From Coriobacteriia bacterium (GTDB lineage Bacteria; Actinomycetota; Coriobacteriia; Anaerosomatales; JAAXUF01), in NCBI GenBank assembly GCA_031292615.1, contig JARLGT010000114.1, positions 1 through 59,442 on the forward strand: a stretch of DNA of 59,442 nt. Direction: 5' to 3'. Both the position numbers and the translations under genes were made by a program. The notes below the pieces were generated by a model. That model was not told the DNA's origin and did not search any database. It was given only the letters and a program-made list of their open reading frames with translations. This document shows positions 14,267-23,252 of this stretch, piece after piece (within the stretch, counting starts at the first letter, position 1; every line of letters begins with the position of its first letter).

Positions 14267-16699
14267 CTACTGTACAGGAGCGGGCAGAGCCGCGATGGTT
14301 CGTTCGCGCTCGTCGAGGCGACGCAGCAGACGGCGAAGACGCAAGGAGTTGCCCACGACGAGCAGGCTGCTGCACGCCATAGAAACAGCAGCAATACCCG
14401 GCGTGATCACTCCGAACACGGCCAGGGGCAACGCGACCGCGTTGTAGCAGATAGCCCACCCTAGGTTCTGCCGAATGACTCGGCGGGTCTGAGCCGATGC
14501 GAGGAGGAACCAGGGCACGAGCTCCAAGTCGGCACGGTTGAGCACGATGTCAGAAGTCTGACCCGCGATGTCGGCTCCACCTGCCACGGTGATGCTCAGG
14601 TCGGCGCGAGCGAGCGAAGGAGCGTCGTTGACGCCATCGCCGACCATCGCCACGAACTCTCCCCGCTCTTGTAGAGCGCCGATGACCGCAGCTTTCATCT
14701 CCGGTGTCAGTCGCGCTTCGAACTTGTCGATGCCGAGTTCGGCGGCGACCGAACGTGTCGTCGACTCGCTGTCGCCCGAGAGCAGCACCGGTCCGAGGCC
14801 GCGCAGCCGCAACTCTCGAACGGCGAAACGGGCGGTGGGTTCCATCTCGTCCCGGAGCGCGATGAACCCTACGACAGCGTCGCCTCGGCTCACCCACACC
14901 ACGGTCTCGCCGAGCGCCTCACGGGCGGCCGCGGCTGCGAGTTGTACCCCGGATGGCTGGGTCGGCATGAGTTCGACCCGGCCCACGGCGACTCGCTCGC
15001 CCACTCCCTCGACGCCGTCTCCATCAATCACCGCAGAGACGCCGAGTCCCGGCTGCGACGCGAACTCACGCGCAGAGGGGGGTGTCGAGGTCGCGGCGAT
15101 GATGGCGCGTGCGAGTGGGTGCTCGGAGAACTGCTCGGCCGTTGCGGCAATCGCGAGCAGCTTCGCTCGAGATGCGCCCTCGGCACCTGCGACCTCAAGC
15201 CGACCGAGCGTGACCGTCCCGGTCTTGTCGAACGCAACGGTGGTGGTTCGCCCGGCGCTCTCCAGTGCCGCGCCGTTGCGGACCAGAACCCCTTCCCGAG
15301 CGGTGTCGCCCAGCGCGACGCTGATCGCCAGCGGTGTGGCGAGTCCGAGTGCGCAGGGGCATGCGACCACGAGTACGGCGACGGCTGTGATGAGCGCTTG
15401 CGAGGGCGCTGCACCCGCGATGGTCCAGCCAATGGCGGTAGCCGCGGCGAGTGTGATGACGCCCACGGTCAGGTAGAGCGAGACGCGGTCGGCTAGTCGC
15501 TCTACCGGCGCGCGGCTCTCAAGCGTGTGCTCGACGAGCGTGCGAATGGCCGAGAGCCGCGAGGAGTCCAGCTCGCGCACGACGTTGGCGGTGAGGCTGC
15601 CGTCGATCAAGAGAGTGCCGGCCCACAGTTCGGCTCCAGCGGTCTTGCTCACCGCGGCCGATTCGCCGGTCAGCAGCGATTCGTCGGCGTGACTGTGGCC
15701 TTCGAGCACCTCGGCGTCGAGCGGAACGCGTTCGCCCGGCTTGATCACGATAATCGCTCCTCGCTTGACCTGTCGGGCGGGGGTCTCGGCAAGGGAGCCG
15801 TTGGCTGCGCGCACCCAGGCGCGCTTGGGCTGCAGCTCCATCAGCCCGCGGACGTCCTTGCGAGCACGGGCGCCACCAGCCATCTCTATGTAGCGGCCCA
15901 GCACCACGAACTGCACGATCATCGTGACGGAGTCGAAGTAAGTGGCATGGCCGCCAACGACGGTCGCCCAGAGGCTGTAGGTGAACGCCGAGAGCGTGCC
16001 CAGCGCCACAAGCGTGTCCATGCCCGGCGTACGGGCGCGAAGCTCCATCCAGGCGCCCCGCAAGAACGTCCAGCCACCGAAGAACAGCGCTGGAGTCGCC
16101 AGTATCAGCGCGAGCAACTGCAAGAGCCTGACCTGCGGAGACGAGAAGTCACCAGCGGAGTAAGCGCTGTAGAGACGTACGATGTAGAGCACCATCTCCT
16201 GCATGCCAAACGCGAACGCGACGAGCACCTGGATGAGCAGCCGCTCCTCGGCGCGGCCGGCGCTCTCCGACTCCTCGTCTCCCTCGAGAGTCGCGTTGTA
16301 GCCGAGTTTGCCCACGCGATGCATGAGCTCTTCAAGGTCGGTGGCGCGGGGGTCGTAGTCGATCCGGCCCTTGCCCGCAGCGAAGCTGACTTGGGCGTCG
16401 ATGACGCCCTCGCCCTGCTTGAGCACGCGCTCCGAGACATTCGCACAGGCCGTACACCACATGCCGTCCAAGGTGAAGAAGGCGGTCTTGTGGTGCAGGC
16501 CGAGACGCTCGATCAGCTTGAGCCGGTGTTCCGGCGGATCGGCCAGAATCTCGTCGAGCATGTTTGCCTCGGCGGCGTTGGCGTAGAGCCGCGCGCAATC
16601 CTCGGTATCAAAGCAGTGGTCGGCACCACAGACGACCCGGACAACCGGGTCGTCTGCGATCGCCATTCCACAAAGTTCGCAGTTAGTACACGCGCTCAT
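14267..16699 (-). CDS. ccoI: CcoI/FixI-type copper-translocating P1B-ATPase
   Basis: 810 residues. The N-terminal CELCGMAI metal-binding domain (about 1-60) is typical of FixI/CcoI and absent from ordinary CopA; it is followed by an HMA domain with GMWCTACA. Then come membrane helices, the actuator loop TGES, the intramembrane copper site CPC (VVACPCALGLA), phosphorylation site DKTGT, the SEHP motif, and GDGVNDAP. The last helix ends MACSSLLVVGNSLRLRR. CcoI pumps Cu needed for the CuB centre of cbb3 oxidase. It overlaps the preceding gene by ATGA, and the operon with ccoNO and ccoS strongly supports an oxidase-maturation role rather than copper detoxification. ATG at 16699. Confidence 0.95.
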   Translation of the reverse strand: MSACTNCELCGMAIADDPVVRVVCGADHCFDTEDCARLYANAAEANMLDEILADPPEHRLKLIERLGLHHKTAFFTLDGMWCTACANVSERVLKQGEGVIDAQVSFAAGKGRIDYDPRATDLEELMHRVGKLGYNATLEGDEESESAGRAEERLLIQVLVAFAFGMQEMVLYIVRLYSAYSAGDFSSPQVRLLQLLALILATPALFFGGWTFLRGAWMELRARTPGMDTLVALGTLSAFTYSLWATVVGGHATYFDSVTMIVQFVVLGRYIEMAGGARARKDVRGLMELQPKRAWVRAANGSLAETPARQVKRGAIIVIKPGERVPLDAEVLEGHSHADESLLTGESAAVSKTAGAELWAGTLLIDGSLTANVVRELDSSRLSAIRTLVEHTLESRAPVERLADRVSLYLTVGVITLAAATAIGWTIAGAAPSQALITAVAVLVVACPCALGLATPLAISVALGDTAREGVLVRNGAALESAGRTTTVAFDKTGTVTLGRLEVAGAEGASRAKLLAIAATAEQFSEHPLARAIIAATSTPPSAREFASQPGLGVSAVIDGDGVEGVGERVAVGRVELMPTQPSGVQLAAAAAREALGETVVWVSRGDAVVGFIALRDEMEPTARFAVRELRLRGLGPVLLSGDSESTTRSVAAELGIDKFEARLTPEMKAAVIGALQERGEFVAMVGDGVNDAPSLARADLSITVAGGADIAGQTSDIVLNRADLELVPWFLLASAQTRRVIRQNLGWAICYNAVALPLAVFGVITPGIAAVSMACSSLLVVGNSLRLRRLLRRLDERERTIAALPAPVQ

Positions 16700-17040
16700 C
16701 GGCGCGCCGAGAACGGACCGCTGCCCACCTCGGCATACGTCCGAATGGTGATGTTGTCCTTGTTCACATGCGGGTCGAACTCCTCGAACACGTGATCTTC
16801 GACCAGATAGGAGTTGCGATGGTCCTCAACGTCGCACCAGTCACTCCACTCGCTGCGCATGATGACACGCGTCGAACCCGGGTTGTCGACCGAGTACCAA
16901 GCGTCGGCAAAGACGAAGCCCGGCTGTGCAGGCAGCCGGATCTTCATGTAGCCCACGACGCGCTCGAGTGACTTACCGATCTCCAGCTCGTTCATCTGGT
17001 CAGGCGTGATGTCGAAAGAGACCTCGTAGACATAAGGCAT
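16696..17040 (-). CDS. Unknown 114-aa protein in the cbb3 operon
   Basis: Soluble, acidic; begins MPYVYEVSFDITPDQMNELEIG and has alternating strands and helices with the segment PAQPGFVFADAWYSVDNPGSTRV. The pattern resembles a ferredoxin-like or dimeric alpha/beta-barrel fold of the antibiotic-biosynthesis-monooxygenase type, but this is a visual impression only. It contains a single cysteine and no heme-binding motif. It overlaps ccoI by four bases (ATGA) and lies 15 bases after the 101-residue membrane gene, so it is transcribed and probably translationally coupled with the oxidase genes. Possible roles are assembly or regulation of the oxidase. Confidence 0.75.
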   Translation of the reverse strand: MPYVYEVSFDITPDQMNELEIGKSLERVVGYMKIRLPAQPGFVFADAWYSVDNPGSTRVIMRSEWSDWCDVEDHRNSYLVEDHVFEEFDPHVNKDNITIRTYAEVGSGPFSARR

Positions 17041-17055
17041 ACGGAATCGACCGCC

Positions 17056-17361
17056 CTACTTCCAGTAGAGGAACAGATAGACGAAGTAGCAGACCAACGT
17101 GACGCCCATGATGATCAGCGCCATGAAGGGCAGGCTGCCACCGGCCTCGGAGATGACTCCGGCGAAGCTGTCGATGAAGCCGTCTGGGCTGACGCGCTCG
17201 CCTTCGTGGGCCTGATCTTCGGGCCGCCGACCCTTCTCGCCGGCCTTGGACGACGTCGCGTGGTACTTGAACGAGAAGATCAGCGCGGCGCCCAGGAAGA
17301 CAATCGTGCCGGCCAGCACCGAAAAGAGCTGCGGACCGATCTGAAGCACGTTATCGGGCAC
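17056..17361 (-). CDS. Unknown 101-aa protein with two membrane segments in the cbb3 operon
   Basis: GTG at 17361 follows AAGGGGG by seven bases. An N-terminal helix (IGPQLFSVLAGTIVFLGAALIF), a charged 45-residue loop (KAGEKGRRPEDQAHEG) and a second helix (LPFMALIIMGVTLVCYFVYLFLY). By position it could replace the missing small subunit CcoQ or assembly protein CcoH, but no homology to either is evident. It starts two bases after the ccoS stop, indicating tight coupling. Confidence 0.75.
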   Translation of the reverse strand: MPDNVLQIGPQLFSVLAGTIVFLGAALIFSFKYHATSSKAGEKGRRPEDQAHEGERVSPDGFIDSFAGVISEAGGSLPFMALIIMGVTLVCYFVYLFLYWK

Positions 17362-17363
17362 GA

Positions 17364-17549
17364 CTACACCCCCTTCGCAGCGCTTTGGCGGCCGGGCCAA
17401 TCCTCGGGCTCGCGCTCGTTGAACGGGATGTACTTCGTGTCTTCGAGATCATCCAGCTGGCCGCTGTAGATCGCCCATGCGAGCAACGCGAACCCGAACA
17501 GGGCAACGAACGCCATCCAGCCGGCGATGACTTGGATTCCAATCAGCAT
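17364..17549 (-). CDS. ccoS: cbb3-type oxidase maturation protein CcoS
   Basis: A 61-residue protein with a single N-terminal membrane helix followed by the CcoS signature W-x-x-x-SGQLDDLEDTKYIPF. CcoS is needed for cofactor insertion into cbb3 oxidase. ATG at 17549 is nine bases from GGGGGG. A TTG two codons earlier (17555) would also be in frame but is too close to that site. It sits directly downstream of the cytochrome subunit gene, whose stop codon is within its RBS. Confidence 0.9.
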   Translation of the reverse strand: MLIGIQVIAGWMAFVALFGFALLAWAIYSGQLDDLEDTKYIPFNEREPEDWPGRQSAAKGV

Positions 17550-17555
17550 CGCCAA

Positions 17556-19511
17556 TCACCCCCCGTACCTTCCGCCGGTCAGATTGACCGTGTACGCCGT
17601 CAGGTCCCAGATCTGTGTCTCGGTGAGTAATGGCTGGAAGCCGTACATCATCGTGTGCGGAATCCCGCCCCGAATCGCCGAGAAGATGTAGCGCTGGTTC
17701 ATGTCTTTGGGCAGTGGCGCCGGAGGCCCGCCGATCAGGTTCTTTGCGCCTGGGCCATCACCCTTGCCCTGAGCGCCATGGCACGTCTGGCAGTACTGCT
17801 CGTAGAGCGGCTTGCCATCGGATGGGACGACCGTGGCGATCTCGCTTTGGAAGATGCCGTCGTCAACCCGCACGTACTGGATCGGGACGTCGCCCTTGCC
17901 GTAGTGCGACTGGTTGCCGGCCGGCGGCAGGCCGGTTGTGAACGCGTCCTTGAGGAAGGCGACGTCGTTCCAGCGCATCCGGGTGCTGAGGAACTCGTTC
18001 CAGATGGGCATGACCGTGTTCTTCATGCCGTTGGTGACCTTGGCGTAGGTTGTGCCGTCGGTGATTCCGCCCGCCGAAGGGGCGAGCTTCTGCTGTAGGT
18101 TCGCTGGCTTGGGGTTGAGGTAGTCGCCATCCCAGCCAGTACCGTCGCCGGCTAGACCGTGGCAGTGCGCGCACTGAATCAGGAACTGCTGACGTCCAGC
18201 GTCGAACGTCGCGCTGCTCGGCACCGTGAGCTTGAGCTGCACGGCGAGTACCGCCGGATCGTTGCCGGCGTACTTCTGCGCCTCGGTAGCGAGCTGGGGC
18301 GGCTGCTTGATCGTCTGCGTGAACATCGTGCGGATGTACTGCACGAGCTGCCAGCGCTGGGTCGGCGTGTAGATGAGCTTCCACGTGGGCATGGCCGTCC
18401 ACGGAACGCCCTCGCTGATTCGCCAGAAGTAGTCGGCATCCTCGTACGTGTTGTAGTTGTCCGGGTTGTCGAAGTTCGGCGGCACGGGCTCGATGCCCGC
18501 TCGGTAGATGCCCTGGCCTTTGCCTTCGTCTCCATGGCAGACAGCACACTCGCGCGTCCAGATCTCCTTGCCGCCGTCGATGTTGGCGACGGTGACCGGA
18601 AGCGGGTCATTGCCCTGGTACTTGGGCGGCGGGTCCCCTTCGTTGGGGTCGCGCTCGATGGGCGCCGCGTAGACCTGCTGGATGTAGTGGATGACGTTCC
18701 AGCGCTGACTCTCGGTCAGGCTCTCCTTCCACGGCGGCATGACGCTGCCCTGAATGCCCTCCGAGACGTGCCAGAACCACTGGTTGTCCGGCATCGCGTT
18801 GATTGGCTCGACCTTGAAGTTGGCCGGAGTCACGATCAGCGTACCCCCGTAGGTGCCAAGGCCGTTTCCAGCACACCCATGGCACGTCATGCAGTGCGAG
18901 ACGTAGATCTGCTTGCCCTCGTAGAGGCCCGACTGCTCGAAGGTCGGCCAGCCCTGCGGCGGAGCGCTGGCGTCAAACGATGGCATCGCCTGCGGCATGC
19001 CCGGCGACGTCGCCGACTTGTAGTAGTCCGGGGATTCGATCATGAACTCGGCCGCGTTGCGATTCCCGAGATAGAACAGATAGTCCGAGATAGCTCTCAA
19101 ATCCGAGTCGGACAGGAAAGCGAAGCTCGGCATGATGGACATCGGCGAGTACTGCCGAGGATCTTTCGCATGGTCGATCTCCCACTGCTGGCTTCGCTTG
19201 CGGCCGATATAGGAAAGGTCGGGACCGGTCCGCTCGGAGCCTAGAATCATCGGGTCGTCGTAGTTGTAGTCGCCGGGGTCCGAAACCGGGCCCATCGCGT
19301 TGTCGACGTCACGAACGTACTGCGTGTGGCAGTAGTTGCAGCCGTTTGACAAGAACAGCGTGCGACCCAACTCCTGGCTGGGCGTGTAAGGGTGGGCAAT
19401 CTCAGTGGTCGCGGGTTTCCACACTGCCACCGGCGTGAACACGACCACGGTCACGACGGCGAAGAACACGGCCAAGCCACCCCACAGAACGACTTTGAAC
19501 GACATCTTCAT
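17556..19511 (-). CDS. ccoO: Five-heme cbb3 oxidase cytochrome c subunit (CcoO fused to four cytochrome c domains)
   Basis: 651 residues with an N-terminal membrane anchor and five CxxCH heme c motifs: CNYCH (58-62), CMTCH (about 207), CAVCH (322), CAHCH (447) and CQTCH (574). Residues 1-150 match CcoO, including HTQYVRDVD and SERTGPDLSYIGRKR. The remaining 500 residues are four repeats, each with CxxCHG followed by an axial-Met segment (VMPPW, AMPTW, VMPIW, MMYGF) and an aromatic helix. Standard cbb3 has a separate mono-heme CcoO and di-heme CcoP; no ccoP or ccoQ gene is present in this operon, so the fusion likely replaces CcoP and adds hemes for electron entry. ATG at 19511; the stop of ccoN lies seven bases upstream. 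Confidence 0.95.
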   Translation of the reverse strand: MKMSFKVVLWGGLAVFFAVVTVVVFTPVAVWKPATTEIAHPYTPSQELGRTLFLSNGCNYCHTQYVRDVDNAMGPVSDPGDYNYDDPMILGSERTGPDLSYIGRKRSQQWEIDHAKDPRQYSPMSIMPSFAFLSDSDLRAISDYLFYLGNRNAAEFMIESPDYYKSATSPGMPQAMPSFDASAPPQGWPTFEQSGLYEGKQIYVSHCMTCHGCAGNGLGTYGGTLIVTPANFKVEPINAMPDNQWFWHVSEGIQGSVMPPWKESLTESQRWNVIHYIQQVYAAPIERDPNEGDPPPKYQGNDPLPVTVANIDGGKEIWTRECAVCHGDEGKGQGIYRAGIEPVPPNFDNPDNYNTYEDADYFWRISEGVPWTAMPTWKLIYTPTQRWQLVQYIRTMFTQTIKQPPQLATEAQKYAGNDPAVLAVQLKLTVPSSATFDAGRQQFLIQCAHCHGLAGDGTGWDGDYLNPKPANLQQKLAPSAGGITDGTTYAKVTNGMKNTVMPIWNEFLSTRMRWNDVAFLKDAFTTGLPPAGNQSHYGKGDVPIQYVRVDDGIFQSEIATVVPSDGKPLYEQYCQTCHGAQGKGDGPGAKNLIGGPPAPLPKDMNQRYIFSAIRGGIPHTMMYGFQPLLTETQIWDLTAYTVNLTGGRYGG

Positions 19512-19518
19512 GGTCGCG

Positions 19519-20940
19519 TCACTCCCCGGCCAGCGTAGGCGTCGTCGACGGGAAGATCGCCGTCTTGGTTGTCACGTCAGGCAACTCGAACGGCCGTCTG
19601 ACGATCATCGTCGCGAACACGTTCCAGACGAACATCATGAAGCTCGTCACGAGTAGCACGCCGCCCATGATGCGCAACGCGAGCCACGGCCGCAGCGCCG
19701 GCAGAACCGTCCAGACCGGCAAACCGGCATGAACCCAGTCAGAGCCTTGAATCGCTCCGCCAACGAGGAAGCCCGTGAAGAACACAATGAAGCCAATCAG
19801 GTACAGCGCGAACTGCGCCCGCGCCAAACGGCGGCTGTAGAGCATGCATCCGAAGGCTCTCGGGACGATGTAGTAGACGCCGGCGATGCACGTCGAGGCC
19901 CCAAACATGATCAGCGCCAACATCGCGTGTCCCGGCACGTAGCCGGTGAAGTGGGTGAGTTCGTTTACGCCCCGAAGCGCCTCATTCGAGCCTTGGAACG
20001 ACGCGAGAACGTACGCTATCCAGCCGGTCAGAGCGTAGAGCAGTGGCACACTCGATCGCATGTGCGACCAGTTCCCTCGCATGGTGAGTAAGATGTTTAG
20101 CCCGAACGCCAAGACCGGGATCACCATGCCAAAACTCTCGGCGACTGCAATCGTCTTGAGCCAGTACGGAATCGGCGCCCAGAGCAGGTGGTGCGCACCG
20201 ACTCCGGTGTAGAAGAACAGGACTCCCCAGAAGGCGATGAGCGAAAGCCACATGCTGTAGAGCGGAGTGCCCGTCTCCTTGGGGACGATGTAGTAGATGA
20301 CCGCCAGTAACCCGGTTGTGAACCAAAGCCCGAGCACGTTGTGGCCGTAAAACCAGTTCAGGATCGTGTCGTTGATTCCGGGGATTGCGCCGGTCGCTGG
20401 CTGCCACATGACGTTGCCGATGAAGTACAGGATCGGGAACAGAACGACTGTCGCGATGATGTACCACAAGCTCACGTAGAGTTTGGGCTCGACACGTTTG
20501 TGGATGGTCATCAGGATGTTGAAAGCATTGGTGATCAACACGATCATGACCGCGACGTCCACGACCCAGATGAGCTCGGCGTATTCACGACTCTGCGTGT
20601 GGCCGTTCATGATCGCGAGGATGCCGTAGAGTAGCGCGACATTCCAAGCAAACGAACTGAGGTGGCCGAGCAGTTCGCTGTAGATCTTGCGACCCGTCAG
20701 TCTCGGCACGATGTAGAGCCAACAGCCCATCATCGCGCCCGAGAGCCACGCGAACAGCACCGTGTTGGTGTGCGCCTGGCGTAGTCGTCCGAAGACGAGC
20801 CACGGGATGCCCTTTGCGAAATCCGGGAAGACGAACTCGATCAGCAGTATGAGTCCGAACACCGTGCCGATCACCAGCCATACGGCAGCCGACACGAGAA
20901 AGCTCGTGGCGGCGCTGTTGTCCTTCTTGAACCACTGCAT
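19519..20940 (-). CDS. ccoN: cbb3-type cytochrome c oxidase catalytic subunit CcoN
   Basis: 473 residues with about 12 membrane helices. Conserved histidine motifs are present: RQAHTNTVLFAW (low-spin heme ligand), WFYGHNVLGLW with the CuB/active-site histidine-tyrosine region, GVGAHHLLW, and ELTHFTGYVPGHAML (high- and low-spin heme ligands). The enzyme reduces O2 to water with high affinity while pumping protons. ATG at 20940 is preceded by AAGGGGGACC; longer in-frame extensions run through the upstream gene. It is the first gene of the cco operon. Confidence 0.96.
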   Translation of the reverse strand: MQWFKKDNSAATSFLVSAAVWLVIGTVFGLILLIEFVFPDFAKGIPWLVFGRLRQAHTNTVLFAWLSGAMMGCWLYIVPRLTGRKIYSELLGHLSSFAWNVALLYGILAIMNGHTQSREYAELIWVVDVAVMIVLITNAFNILMTIHKRVEPKLYVSLWYIIATVVLFPILYFIGNVMWQPATGAIPGINDTILNWFYGHNVLGLWFTTGLLAVIYYIVPKETGTPLYSMWLSLIAFWGVLFFYTGVGAHHLLWAPIPYWLKTIAVAESFGMVIPVLAFGLNILLTMRGNWSHMRSSVPLLYALTGWIAYVLASFQGSNEALRGVNELTHFTGYVPGHAMLALIMFGASTCIAGVYYIVPRAFGCMLYSRRLARAQFALYLIGFIVFFTGFLVGGAIQGSDWVHAGLPVWTVLPALRPWLALRIMGGVLLVTSFMMFVWNVFATMIVRRPFELPDVTTKTAIFPSTTPTLAGE

Positions 20941-20999
20941 GGTGAGTGGTCCCCCTTCCCCTTGACTGGACAGTGCGAGGTAACACGGCAGAATGCCCT

Positions 21000-21028
21000 C
21001 CTCGGGGCGGTACCCGAGTACCCCGAGG
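21000..21028 (-). other. Hairpin between PRTase gene and ccoN
   Basis: CCTCGGGG (21000-21007) pairs perfectly with CCCCGAGG (21021-21028). It lies just after the phosphoribosyltransferase stop and before ccoN; it could terminate the first gene or serve as an operator for the oxidase operon. There is no T-run on the minus strand. Confidence 0.4.
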
Positions 21029-21037
21029 TCAAAACGT

Positions 21038-21688
21038 CTAGGGCGGCTCAAGGTTGTTCGGCGGGGCATGTGCGGCTCGCTGCAAGAGGTCTCGGACCTC
21101 GCTGTCGTCGGTCTGCCCGAAGGTGCGGTAGAACTGGCCGACTGCGAAGAAATCCTGCGGCGTTTCCGCCGAGACGAACTCGTCTGCCTCGCGAGCAAGG
21201 AGCTTGGCCGAGTCGCGGGCCGCGACCGGGACCGCCAGCACAATGCGCGCGGCGCCTTGGCGACGCAGGTAGCGAGTGGCTGCAAGCGCCGTGAGGCCGG
21301 TGGCGAGCCCGTCGTCCACCACGATCACCTGGCGACCCTCGATTCTCGCGGCGGGCAGCGCCCCTCGAAGCGAGTGGAGCTGTCGCGCGATCTTCGCGCG
21401 AGCGTCGGACGCGAGACCGTTGAGTTGGGAGGCGTCGACGGGGGCCCGTGGGTTGGCGAGCAGCTCGCCGTCGGCAGTCAACGCCCCCACGGCGAACTCG
21501 GGGTTGCCGGGCGCACCGACCTTGGCAGCAAGCACGATGTCGAGCGGCAGGCGCAGCTCGCGCGCAACCTCGGCGGCCACGACCACGCCACCACGCGGAA
21601 TGCCCAGCACGACCGTCTCTGGCGCCCCGGCGTACCTGCCGAGCAGCGCACCAACCTTGCGACCAGCGTCTTCGCGATCCTCGAACAT
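21038..21688 (-). CDS. Phosphoribosyltransferase-family protein (COG1926 type)
   Basis: A 216-residue type I PRTase. The PRPP-binding motif VIVVDDGLATGLTALAA is intact, and VLGIPRGGVVVAAEVA is the N-terminal block of the COG1926 'predicted phosphoribosyltransferase' group, whose substrate is unknown. The ATG at 21688 has GGGAGG five bases upstream and a good promoter sits just before it. Its neighbour ccoN, about 100 bases downstream, is separated from it by a hairpin, so a shared transcript is possible but not required. Confidence 0.9.
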   Translation of the reverse strand: MFEDREDAGRKVGALLGRYAGAPETVVLGIPRGGVVVAAEVARELRLPLDIVLAAKVGAPGNPEFAVGALTADGELLANPRAPVDASQLNGLASDARAKIARQLHSLRGALPAARIEGRQVIVVDDGLATGLTALAATRYLRRQGAARIVLAVPVAARDSAKLLAREADEFVSAETPQDFFAVGQFYRTFGQTDDSEVRDLLQRAAHAPPNNLEPP

Positions 21689-21707
21689 CGAGACCTCCCT
21701 CAGGGCA

Positions 21708-21736
21708 CGTATACCCGATTAGTTAGCCTCGTCGAA
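21708..21736 (-). promoter_or_regulatory. Promoter of the phosphoribosyltransferase gene
   Basis: On the minus strand, TTCGAC (21736-21731), a 17-base spacer, then TATACG (21713-21708). Transcription would begin around 21701, 13 bases before the ATG and just ahead of the GGGAGG. Confidence 0.55.
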
Positions 21737-21922
21737 CTTTTCGGACGCTGGAGCGAACGGAACCGCCGGCAGGGCCTGTGTACAGGCGCGGTCGCCGACG
21801 GACAATGCGTCGATGTCAGACCGCCGCGCTAGGGTGGAGTCCGCGAGTTGTCCTACACTCGGGCGTACCGGTGAAACTGTAGCCCGTTGGCAGCCCCTCG
21901 AATCTCATTGGAGCGCGCGTTC

Positions 21923-23248
21923 ATGAGCACTTTCCTGTTGTGGTTGTTGGTAGCAGTCGGTCTGGCCAACGCGGTTCTCATCGTGATGGTTCTGCTCAAG
22001 TCGTCGGCCAGCGATGGCGACGCGGCGCAGCTGCGCGAGGAGCTTCGGGCCGGACGCGAGGAGGCGTCGCGCGCCGCCAGAGAGTCGAGGGACGAGCTGT
22101 CGGCAGGACTCGGCACGGCGAACGCCACACTCTCGGGCAACCTGAGTGCGATGGGCGACATGCAGCGTGCGCAACTCGACGGCCTGACCAAGCAGCTCAA
22201 AGAACTCACCGAGACCAACGCGCAGACACTGGATCGCATCAGGACCACTTTCGACTTGCGGGTCAAGGAGCTCCAGGACAGTAACGAGAAGAAACTCGAC
22301 GAGATGCGCAACACCGTCGACGAGAAGCTTCATGTGACGCTGGAGAAGCGTCTGGGCGAGTCGTTCAAGCTCGTGAGCGATCGCCTCGAGGCCGTGCAGC
22401 GTGGCCTCGGAGAGATGCAAAGCCTCGCAACCGGGGTCGGGGACCTCAAGCGCGTGCTGACCAATGTGAAGGCCCGCGGCACGTGGGCGGAAGTGCAGCT
22501 CGGGGCGTTGCTTGAGCAGACACTCACCTCAGGGCAGTTCGCTCGGAATGTGAAGGTCAAGGAGGACTCGCGCGAGCTCGTCGAGTTCGCGGTGCGGATG
22601 CCGGGTCCCAGCGACGACCCCGACTCCTGCGTTTGGCTCCCTATCGACTCGAAGTTCCCCCAAGAGGACTACGTGCGTCTCCAGGATGCCGCGGAACGCG
22701 GCGACGTCGAGGCGGTGCAAAAGGCGTCGGACGCGCTTGCACGTTCGATTCGGGTGCAGGCCGAGGCGATCAGCTCCAAGTACTTGTGCCCGCCGTTCAC
22801 TACCGAGTTCGCCCTCATGTTCCTACCGACTGAAGGGCTCTACGCCGAGGTGCTTCGCCACCCTACCCTCGCCGACGAACTGCAGAACAAGTACCACGTC
22901 GTGCCCGTCGGCCCAACCAACCTCACAGCATTCCTGAGCGCGCTACGCATGGGCTTCCAGACGCTCGCTATCGAGCAACAGTCCTCGGAAGTCTGGAAGA
23001 TCCTCGCCGCCGTGAAGACCGAGTTCGGGAAGTTCGGCGACGTGCTGGTCAAGGTGAGAAAGCAGCTCAACACGGCAGCCAACACGATCGGCGAGACCGA
23101 GCAGCGCAGCCGCGCAATGGAGCGCAAGCTGCGCTCTGTCGAGAGCCTGCCGGATATCGAGGCCGCCAACGTCCTGCAGCTGCCGAGCCTTGTCGCCGAC
23201 GCCGACGCAGATGGTGAGGCTTTCGACATAGACGACGCGCTCGAGTAG
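21923..23248 (+). CDS. rmuC: RmuC-family DNA recombination protein
   Basis: 441 residues: one N-terminal membrane helix (FLLWLLVAVGLANAVLIVMVLL), a long charged coiled coil (about 35-150), and the RmuC nuclease-like domain with KARGTWAEVQLGALLEQ, LPIDSKFPQEDY, and FLPTEGLYAEVLRHP. RmuC limits DNA inversions in E. coli and its core belongs to the PD-(D/E)xK nuclease group; IDSKFP holds the predicted active-site Asp and Lys. ATG at 21923 has GGAG nine bases upstream; ATG at 21887 would precede it without an RBS. A TACACT -10-like box at 21854-21859 may be its promoter. Confidence 0.93.
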   Translation: MSTFLLWLLVAVGLANAVLIVMVLLKSSASDGDAAQLREELRAGREEASRAARESRDELSAGLGTANATLSGNLSAMGDMQRAQLDGLTKQLKELTETNAQTLDRIRTTFDLRVKELQDSNEKKLDEMRNTVDEKLHVTLEKRLGESFKLVSDRLEAVQRGLGEMQSLATGVGDLKRVLTNVKARGTWAEVQLGALLEQTLTSGQFARNVKVKEDSRELVEFAVRMPGPSDDPDSCVWLPIDSKFPQEDYVRLQDAAERGDVEAVQKASDALARSIRVQAEAISSKYLCPPFTTEFALMFLPTEGLYAEVLRHPTLADELQNKYHVVPVGPTNLTAFLSALRMGFQTLAIEQQSSEVWKILAAVKTEFGKFGDVLVKVRKQLNTAANTIGETEQRSRAMERKLRSVESLPDIEAANVLQLPSLVADADADGEAFDIDDALE

Positions 23249-23252
23249 CGCG

